A stretch of 64,000 bases of DNA, from assembly GCA_010909165.1 (NCBI GenBank), contig MU008158.1, positions 1,513,478 through 1,577,477 on the forward strand, read 5' to 3'. Below, one piece after another: positions 56,843-64,000 of the stretch; the stretch's first letter is position 1, and each line of letters starts with the position of its first letter. Origin of the DNA: Anthoceros angustus. Its lineage: Eukaryota > Streptophyta > Anthocerotopsida > Anthocerotales > Anthocerotaceae. A program made the position numbers and the translations under genes. The notes under the pieces were generated by a model. The model made no database searches. It was not told the origin of the DNA and was given only the letters and a program-made list of their open reading frames with translations.

Positions 56843-58697
56843 AGGACCACATGTGTACCAACCCCGACTCCCAAGTGTCGTGGATGAACGTTTTTTTGTT
56901 TTGATGTGTTAGAATGCAGTGCTTGAGAAGGCCTGAGTGTGTCTTTATAATCAATGAATGGCCCTGAGATCAATTTTTCGAATTTATGGACCTCGTGAGG
57001 CGGTGATATAGAAACTTAGAAAGTCCGGGTCAAGGGCACATTTTAGAATAAAAGAGCGTACCATATATGCTAGGATGCTCAAGCACATGCCAGCTTGAGT
57101 AGTCAAGGGGTAGAGTGAAGCTAAGCCACCAAGAGAGGCCAAACCAAGAAGGCGAGGAGCACCGCAGAGCCGGGCAACCACCGCGGGGAGAACACCACGG
57201 TGGCTAAACCAGCCACCGCCGTGGAACGGGAACGAGGTGGGAAGTCACCGGCTGTGGAGGCCATGGAGGGGACTCTCCCCGAGAATCCAGCAGCCCGCCC
57301 GGATTGTCCACGGAGGAGAGGGTAAGGACCTCAGACGTGGACAGTTACGCAAGGCCCGGATGAGGATGCTCATGTCCCCTGCTTCATGGTGAGCGGGTGC
57401 TCACCTAAACGTGTATGTGGTTGTTGGGATGTGAGGGGCGTAAAACCACTCAGGAGACATCTTGGGCCACAAAGCGCTACTGCTGGTTCCTTCAGAGCTG
57501 GCTGGGGCCTACCCCCAAGTGGTGCCGGAGGAGATGAGTGAGGCGAGGCCAGGAGCATGGAGGAGGAGACATTGACGGTGATGGTTGTCCAATGAGGAGG
57601 AGCGGACAACGGACATAGAGGTCACAGCGTTAACGCCCCATGGAAGGCGCGAGGGAAACTCAGCAAAGGAGAGTGAGGTGGAGGTTGTGGGGAAAATCGG
57701 ACTGATGCAGGCGCAAGAGCCGAGAGGGGTCCCCAGCGGCCGAGGGCGAGGCAAGAATCGCATGAGGCGGCAGCTGATTTTAGGGGAGCGATAGCCTAGA
57801 CCGGAGTTCCTTTTGGGCTTAGGGATAGGAGTTCCACTGCCCAGAGTCATGTTGCTTAGATTGGCAAGGAGCGCCCGTGGTAGAGCTACAATTTTAGACC
57901 CTAAGAGAAGTGAGGAGCCGTGTTGACCACAGCCGATGTATAAGAGACCCTTTGGTGTCTCTCAAAGAGATTTACGTGTGTGAACTTCCGTGTATCGAAT
58001 CCAGGGTTGATTGGAGACGCCCGTCAAGATCAAACTCTGTTCGATGCCTTTCTCACACAAGAAGGCCGGAAGATCCCTGATGGTCGAGAGGCTGAGTAGG
58101 GCCAAGCCCACGCCTGGGTGATTAAGGTACAAGGCTGGAAAAGAGGCAGGTATTGCCGCGAAGGCCGAGGTGGAATCATGAAGGCCAATCGGGCACCGAC
58201 CGGGTTTTCTTTTCCGATCCTCTTTTCCAACCGCCGCCACTGTGTGTGTTTATTCCATGAGAGGGGTATGTGTGGCCCAAGGAGGGGTCTGTGGCCCAAG
58301 GAGGGGGGGTCTGGTGGGCTGGGAGGCAGGGGAGAGTTCATTGGGAAGGGGAGGTTCCCAAAGGGTAGATGAGTGCGCTACTGGAGGGATTGTGAGAGGT
58401 GAGGAAAATCCAAATGCGAAGAGGAGGGAAGCGCAAGTGTGTAATCGCAGAAATTCCTGCAAGTAAAGTGAGGCGATATAGGTGTCCGTATGCCCATAGC
58501 CCCCAGGGTCCGTGTCGAGAAGCCATGGATTTAATGACCGCTTTCGGATGCGTGCTGCCAGGGACGCCATTGGGAACTGCCACCGCGGTGGCCGAGTCTA
58601 CCACGGTGGGGTTTTGGCGTGGTAGCTGAGAAGGTGGGGTAGTGAGCTTTTGGTATCTAGAATCCATGATTCGTAACACCTGACACAACACCATTCC
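56843..58697 (+). repeat. 3' LTR of host gypsy element, truncated by a CACTA insertion
   Basis: It starts aggaccacatgtgtacc and is collinear with the split 5' LTR. Like that one it lacks the roughly 1.65 kb internal block. It stops at cacaacaccattcc, about 85 bp short of the LTR end, where CACTA sequence begins. The missing tail should lie beyond 64000. Confidence 0.8.
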
Positions 58698-58960
58698 CCT
58701 ACTGTAAAAGGGCACCCTATGTTACACTTTATGTTAAGATTTGGACTGGATGTAACACTCATGTTGCAATCATGTAACACTTTTTTTGTTACACTTTGGC
58801 TTGGAAACCATACCACTACGTTGTTGCAATCATGTTGCAATGGTAATTATGTTAAGATGAAGTGAGAGGTGGTTTTGCCATCTCTCAAAATTGCAACATG
58901 ATTGCAACATCTAAAGTGTTACAAGAGAGGTCTTGTAACACTTTTGGAGGCTTGGTACCC
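58698..58960. repeat. CACTA terminus and subterminal array
   Basis: The end sequence (ca)ctactgtaaaaggg leads into repeated tgtaacact, gttacact and ttgcaacatgattgcaaca words in both orientations. Such arrays are typical sites for the accessory DNA-binding protein of CACTA elements. Confidence 0.7.
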
Positions 58961-60582
58961 AACCTCCTCCCCATCCACTATTTTCCTTTTACTTTTGCCC
59001 TTGGCAATAACACGTTTTACTTGGTAGTTACCGCCAATACGCCCTTCAATACGACCATATATAAATACCTGTACGAATACATCCTTATACTATACACATG
59101 TAGTCTACGGCGATAAATGTAATATATTATTCTAAGTGCTATAAGGGCGTATTCAATTTCATATAAAATAAGTTTGTATACTATGCGTATTCCATACGTA
59201 CACTGGGCTGTACATATTCATGGTACGGTACTATGTATTTACTATACGTGTAAATAGCGCCGGCTCTTTCTACCCCTACTTTATAGCATGGCGCGGTTTG
59301 TCCTTCCACCACCAATAGCCAACGGCTTCACCATGGCCCCCATCGTCCCCACCTATCACCTTATTGTGACGCATCACGTGAGGTTATGCCCCTACAAGAT
59401 TGTCTGTGGAGGAGTTTTGGTATGCTCGGCTTATGCTTTTACGCCTCCATGTAAGGCACTTCCTACTCCATCGTATGCACCTCGAAACTTCCGCCTCCGC
59501 TCGATTCCCCAATTTTCTTCTTCCTCCTCATGCTGGAGGCAAGCTTTGCCACTTCTACCGCTTCCTCTCGCCTGGGCACACGTTGCACATACAACCAACA
59601 TGGCCATCATGAGTTACCCAACGTTAATGGGTGTACCAATCACCATAGACCATTTGCCTTACCGTCCGGTCCCTCCTCGTATCTTCTCGCCTTGGTGGAG
59701 CTCGTCTCCCTTCCGGCCGCTGTGCCTGCGCCCTCACACGCCCACCGCCGCCGCCTACTCCTCCTCCTCTTTCCTCTTCGCCCGCCACCCTTTATCGCGG
59801 TGGCGTTGCCTCAACCGGGGCTCCACTATGTAGGTCCATGCTCTCGATCGGAGGCTGCAAGATATGTCTGCACGAAATTAGGCACATCCCCTCAAGACCG
59901 CCTCTTGGATCGCCCCTCATATCCGCAGCGTCCCCACGCCCCTGTCCCCTTGCCTCGCATTGCAATCGCCTTTGCCCATATCAAAGGCGCCGCATGATGC
60001 CCTCTTGACCTCCTTCATCTCTCTCTCTCGGACATCGCCTCATGCTAGTGACGCGCTTTTGGCCCGCCCAGCATGGATGCTGGGTGATCCACGCGTCCGT
60101 CCCCGCCACCCGCTCCTCCTACTCCCCTGCGTTTTGGCTGTCCACCGTGCACACAAGTGTGTTTCCTCCTGACGGATCGGTTGCCCCTCCGTGGTCCACC
60201 ACCCGACTCCGCCCCACACTCATTGTTCCGCCATTCAGCGTCGTCAATCCATCTCGATCCCAACGGCCTCCACCTCCGCAAACATGGCCACCTTCCGGTC
60301 TCGGGCACTCCTCCACCTCTTCTCCAGTTGCTGCTGCCCACGTGACGCCCTCGCCGCCCGCCTCATCACACCATTCCTGTGCATGGGCTTCCACCAAACA
60401 CAGGCGATCGTGGTGTCGCGGGCACCACGCCCATACCGTGCTTCCCCTCTGCTGCCTCCCTTGCGCCTCTCATGCGTGGCCCGTCTCCACTTCACCGCCA
60501 CTTGTTTCGCCGCCCCCCTTCCAATACCAGCTCCCGCCTCTCCTCCTCCCCCAAGCCCCTTCCGTGCCATCTGCATTCCTTC
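58961..60582. other. Non-assigned left interior of the CACTA element
   Basis: AT-rich to about 59300, then strongly C-rich on the + strand to 60580. Long frames on both strands are proline/serine- or glycine/arginine-rich and reflect composition. The minus strand could carry the 3' part of a leftward gene, but I recognise nothing. Confidence 0.35.
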
Positions 60583-61266
60583 CTAGCCTCTCACGTCCAC
60601 ATCGCCACCACGTGCACCTGCCTCCACCCCTTCCTTCCGTCGCCTCGGAAAGGCCACCATATCGGGATCCATCTCCAATTCAATGTCATTAAGCAAAATG
60701 GTCATTTCCTTGTTCTCCTTGCAATGGCTGAATCTACGGTGTCTTGTCATACACTCCCGCCTTACTGTAGGAACTCGCACGAACCCCACTATCGGACCGC
60801 CCACAGCTGCATGGAAATCGTCCTCTTCAACCTCCCATACTCTTCTTCCGTTGGAAACCGCCCATGCTTGATTCTCAAACCTCACCACCCACCAAGACGC
60901 CCTCCCTTTCCCCATGGGTTTGGACCCATCCCGTTTTGGCTAGCCTCTCTTTGCTGCGATTTCGATTGATGGCTCAAACTTCCGTTCCTCTTCAACTCCA
61001 TCCGAGCCCATGCAAGTGCATCTTCCCACTCTTCGTCATCATCCACCATGCTCGGTTTCTTCCATGTCCTCCCCTCTACCATTTCCTCTAGCGCGCCTTG
61101 CAGCTTCCACACATCGAGAATGCGTGTCCGCGTCATCCGCGAAGTGTCGGCTTATCTGGACTTGACCACTGTGCGGAATGCTTGACACGGATTTCACTAA
61201 CTGCTTTCTCTCTTCTAACGCCCCGCCATCTTGCTGCAGTTCATTCACAACCTTCGTCCTCACCAC
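60583..61266 (-). CDS. Unrecognised leftward coding region in the CACTA element
   Basis: Read leftwards in three overlapping frames: ERKQLVKSVSSIPHSGQVQI with ADDADTHSRCVEAARR; then DVWKLQGALEEMVEGRTWKK, DDDEEWEDALAWARMELKRN and an ending GMGPNPWGKG; then FENQAWAVSNGRRVWEVEED and LNDIELEMDPDMV. The pieces join with two frame changes into about 220 residues, acidic and helical, with plausible composition. Position and orientation downstream of the transposase suit the accessory (TNPA-like, subterminal-binding) product, but no sequence signature proves that. Confidence 0.45.
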
Positions 61267-61645
61267 GGTACATTTTGCTTCGCCAGCCCGAACAACATCG
61301 GAGTCCCTCCCCGCTTCATGTGGTTCTGCATGGCCTCCTTCACCATTTCACCCCATGCTTGTTTATCAAGGCTTTAACGCATCGTTGTCCACCGCACTCA
61401 GCGCGAAGATCTGCACTGCATCATCACCGGGGTTAGAACACCACCCCTTGCGAAATTGATTGCGCCATTCGAGATCAAGTGCTCAGGCTCGGTCCGTCTG
61501 CCGGCTTGTCCGCCTTCCACGATTCCACTTTCCCTTCTTGCAATCCGCCACCGCCCGCCCTCGAAAGGTTGCCTCCTTGTCCCCATGCTTAAACACCGCC
61601 AAGATGCGGTGCTCTGTTACCCGTTTGTCCACCATGCCCACTCAC

Positions 61646-62095
61646 CTACCGCAAACTTGAGCGTGCACACTTTGCGTCACTTGCCGGCAAAGTGTGCACT
61701 TGGTGTGCACACTTTGCCGCATCACTTGCGACTCGACAACCAACCTCATCCGACGTAAATAGCTCCTCCTCTATGTCGTTCAATTCTTGCACGCAATGCT
61801 CCAACTCCGCATCCGTGGGAGGTTCGATCTCGGCGTCGTCAAAATCAACTCTCACAGCCATCTCGCCTCGCCTCTTACCTTCACCGACCGTCTTGAGGGA
61901 GGCCGCTTCTTGGTCGCCGACCGAATGAAGACCGCACTGGCGTGGGATGAGCGACTGCCCCGAGGCCCCCCCATCCTCCCCACCCGTGACATGGTCCATC
62001 GCCGTCGACGCGCCGGGCGACGCCCGACGTGGTGTTCGCGCCAGACGCGACTCGCCGGCAAGCCTCACCGCCATACTCTCCACCGAACCGTCCAC
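61646..62095 (-). CDS. Unrecognised acidic protein, leftward
   Basis: 149 codons without a stop. The N-terminal half is arginine/glycine/alanine-rich (SRLARTPRRASPGAS). The C-terminal half is acidic with AVRVDFDDAEIEPPTDAELE and QELNDIEEELFTSDEV. The acidic part looks like genuine protein. It lies in the same orientation as the transposase, between it and the frame at 60.6-61.3 kb. It may be an exon of the same CACTA gene set. No family recognised. Confidence 0.4.
   Translation of the reverse strand: MDGSVESMAVRLAGESRLARTPRRASPGASTAMDHVTGGEDGGASGQSLIPRQCGLHSVGDQEAASLKTVGEGKRRGEMAVRVDFDDAEIEPPTDAELEHCVQELNDIEEELFTSDEVGCRVASDAAKCAHQVHTLPASDAKCARSSLR
61663..61717. repeat. Hairpin-forming 13-mer, three copies
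   Basis: gtgcacactttgc at 61663 and 61705 flank the perfect complement gcaaagtgtgcac at 61687. Either outer copy can pair with the central one. Confidence 0.85.
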
Positions 62096-62599
62096 CGCCT
62101 TCGCTCCATGTCAAGGCAATGGCTTCCTCTCGTGAAAGGCGCCAGGCCATGAGTCCCTGTCGCATTCAAGACACCATTTTGAAAAGCTTGTTTGCAAAGG
62201 CCGGGTGGTCATTCGCTATCGGCCGACCTAGCCTGTGCACTGCTACTTGCCCATAATCACAACATTTTCGACCACAACCTCGACGGAGCAATTTTCATGT
62301 CCCATTGGTTACGTATGCGTTACTCGTGATGTATGATATTGCCCAAATGGCGCAGCGCTCTCAATGCCCCCATTACTCCATTTTAACGAATCATCGACTT
62401 CCGACCATTCCCACACGTCACTTGGGTATTGGCACATTCCGCCATTGGATCGTGCTTGTTTGTTTGGAAATACTTTAATGCCCACTTGGCATCCGGTTTT
62501 GCCCCATCCGTCAGCTACTCAAACGACATGCCACAATCTATGTGCCACGCATGGGTTCCTCCTCTCTCCATCCCTCGCCGGAGTAGGCACGGCCACCCC

Positions 62600-62980
62600 T
62601 GTTCCATCCATCGTCCGGATGCATCATCATCGAGTTACTGCGATGGCCACACAATGGACCATCGATGGAGTGCACTGCATAGGAAACCTTCTCGATTCAC
62701 AAGGTCAAACCCGATTTCCGCAGCGATGGCCTTGTCCCTCTGGCCGACACTCGTACCATCCAACCTTCAGAATCGGATTATACTCGAGAAGCATCCGCAG
62801 AGATTTGCTCTATGTGGCCGTAGAAGACGCGCTCTCTTGAGCTCCCGGCACTGCCCCACCCATGATAAACTTTGCGACACTGCACTATCTTTTGTGCCCG
62901 CCGCTTGTCCGCCTCCGCTGTCGAGGTGGCCTTTGTTCCACATGTGACTATGTGCCGTTGCTTGCAACGGGCCATCCATT
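62600..62980 (-). pseudogene. Possible C-terminal transposase domain (DUF4216-like)
   Basis: Read leftwards: GTHSHMWNKGHLDS (the position of NGFRFHTK-type residues), then RVFYGHIEQI and, after a frame change, LKVGWYECRP. In Tnp2-type CACTA proteins the segment after DUF4218 has YYGxIxxI...KVVLFxCDWxD. The match is short and broken, but it is in the right place and orientation. Confidence 0.4.
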
Positions 62981-63159
62981 ATAGCCCTCACTGGGTCATA
63001 GCAGGATGCCCCTCCCAAGCGCTCACCGCCTGTGCACCCACCTCTTGAAACTTCGTTCCTCATGTGCACCGTACATCCTCACCTCTTCGTCGTACATGTC
63101 CAAAACTGCATCACCTTCGTGATACAAAGACATAAGTATGGGCGCACCTCAGCGGCATC

Positions 63160-63640
63160 CATTGTGCAGACGGCCGACACCCAGACTTTTCTCCCACACG
63201 GTCCTCGGGACTCCATGATCCACCGACGTGACCATAGTAACGGAGGAATGACATGCCGAAATGCATACTCTCCTCTCATATACCCCACGGCTATCGGACT
63301 GCTCACCGACCGTCCGCTCTGGATCCTAAGTATCTCTCCACCGGGTACATCCACTGTGCACTGGCCACCACGTCCACTAAATGTATTATGAGGTGGGTTG
63401 ATATATCAAAGACCTTTGGAGGGAATTGCTTTTCCAGAGAGCATCACCACATGACCTCTTCTCGTTGTGCTTGAATTTCATGGCCGATTGTCCGGCAAAT
63501 CCATCCGCATCCGACCCAATTTCACAACCGCCTTGTACACCTGGGTCTATGCACCCCGAAGGACGATGGGAAGATGATTTCCAGCATGATGTGCCGATCA
63601 TGGCACTTCAAGCCCCACTTTGCCCCCTCTAATTTCGCTC
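63160..63640 (-). pseudogene. CACTA Tnp2-type transposase, DUF4218 region
   Basis: Read leftwards: KWGLKCHDRHIMLEIIFPSS, then in the next frame GCIDPGVQGG and CEIGSDADGFAGQS. Further on are QWMYPVERYLGS and IAVGYMRGEYAF. These are the GLKSHDxHxLMQ..LP, RGCIDP, WMYPxERYL and AxGYxxEE(A/Y) motifs of the domain following the transposase core in plant CACTA proteins. At least three frame breaks and one stop (in the R.KSYVR segment) occur. With 63677-64000 it makes the CACTA assignment firm. Confidence 0.85.
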
Positions 63641-63676
63641 CTATGTTAGACCCATAGCCTGGGCAGCTTTATGCGT

Positions 63677-64000
63677 TTAATTCTCTTTGACTTGGAGGTC
63701 GTCTTTCGCCAAAACGTAAGACGCCTCGGGCAATGGCGCCCTCCCACCGCCACAACCACCTTTTCCTCCATTGGCTTCCATGTCCATCCTTGATGCTAGG
63801 TCGCCTCGCCCGTCAAAGTGTGCCATATGGCCTGCATTGTTCTTTTCCACGTGCATGACATCCTTTGGCGCCATCACAAGAAGGTGACGCCAATATGGGA
63901 GCACCCTAAAGAGAGAAGACATCCGCCGTTCCAAAATTTCCTCACGGATCTGGGTGGCGCACCTTCTCTGCGTACCATATCTCACCACATCATCAAGCGT
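63677..64000 (-). pseudogene. CACTA Tnp2-type transposase core, C-terminal part (Transposase_21)
   Basis: Read leftwards from the window end: LERRMSSLFRVLPYWRHLLV, then DVMHVEKNNAGHM, then GDLASRMDMEANGGK and APLPEASYVLAKDDL. These correspond to KRS.F..LPYW..L..RHN.DVMH.EKNV, ..R.DLE.. and LP.A.YTLSK of Tnp2 proteins. The DVMHVEKN block carries the last acidic catalytic position of the proposed RNase-H fold. The enzyme cuts and moves the element by recognising its CACTA ends. The reading runs 103 codons without a stop. The N-terminal part lies beyond 64000. Confidence 0.88.

Larger units (their letters stand above)
22669..58697 (+). mobile_element. Ty3/gypsy LTR retrotransposon, host of three nested insertions
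   Basis: Forward element reconstructed from pieces: 5' LTR (22669-23184 plus 37002-38343), primer-binding site 38349, gag about 38.4-40.3 kb, protease about 40.9-41.3 kb and RT 41.6-42.34 kb. Then, after an interruption, RNase H and integrase remnants 55.1-56.2 kb, a polypurine tract near 56831 and the 3' LTR 56843-58697. The order gag-PR-RT-RH-INT is that of Ty3/gypsy. Without the insertions it would be about 9.5 kb with LTRs of about 1.86 kb. It is interrupted by a TIR transposon in the 5' LTR, by a reverse member of its own family in RT, and by a CACTA element in the 3' LTR. Confidence 0.8.
58698..64000. mobile_element. CACTA transposon, left part (continues beyond window)
   Basis: At 58698 the gypsy LTR is replaced by cctactgtaaaagggcaccc, a CACTA-type end (CACTACTG with one base missing). 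About 250 bp of tgtaaca/ttgcaac subterminal motifs follow. Leftward genes occupy 60.6-64.0 kb, the last being a Tnp2-type transposase whose N-terminus lies past the window end. The empty site is visible in other LTR copies (caccattcccttgggatcg). Confidence 0.75.

Noticed and set aside
59288-60692. Long + strand frames up to 216 codons, rich in proline, serine and histidine
   Set aside because: They are opposite a G-rich minus strand and overlap each other in all frames; composition explains them. The neighbouring supported genes are on the minus strand.
61646-61930. Direct repeats around gtgcacactttgc as a CRISPR-like array
   Set aside because: There are only three copies, one inverted, with no regular spacers, in plant DNA.

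Overview
The window is repeat-dominated nuclear DNA of a land plant. The evidence is pentatricopeptide (PPR) gene debris of the organellar RNA-editing type, Ty1/copia and Ty3/gypsy polyproteins, a tRNA-Asp-like primer-binding site and CACTA transposon ends. The PPR phrasing, together with a DUF7869-like gene and a ParB-like/N6-N4 DNA-methylase gene, suggests a seed-free plant such as a fern; that is inference. I found no intact host gene, no tRNA, rRNA or CRISPR array, and no promoter I would call.

1-22.7 kb is a patchwork of direct and tandem duplications (families R1-R4) carrying broken PPR repeats, an AAGACCAAGGACT minisatellite, two copia fragments (about 14.4-14.7 and 21.3-22.1 kb) and one CACTA terminus ending at 18249 with a dense TTTACAAC/GTTGTAAA array.

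22.7-58.7 kb resolves into one nested structure. A forward Ty3/gypsy element (host element) runs from its 5' LTR at 22669 to its 3' LTR ending at 58697. Its 5' LTR is split by a 13.8 kb DNA transposon (23185-37001) with terminal inverted repeats starting AACAAGGTCTCT and a TTGT target duplication; uninterrupted LTR copies in the same window show the empty site. Its RT region is split by a second, nearly complete member of the same gypsy family in reverse orientation (42343-55090). Its 3' LTR is interrupted by a CACTA element (58698 to beyond 64000) whose Tnp2-type transposase is read leftward from the window end.

The 13.8 kb transposon is the most interesting object. It carries two divergently oriented genes, both frameshifted as given: a leftward DUF7869-like gene, a candidate transposase, and a rightward gene joining a ParB-like domain to a beta-order amino-DNA-methyltransferase. 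At least seven copies of a 16-bp inverted repeat, CACCGG-N4-CCGGTG, plus degenerate ones, lie inside this element and I saw none outside it.

A caution applies to every gene call. Duplicated copies differ mainly by small indels at CG and C(A/T)G sites, so many frameshifts may be long-read errors at methylated cytosines rather than real mutations. Disrupted genes are therefore typed as pseudogenes only provisionally.
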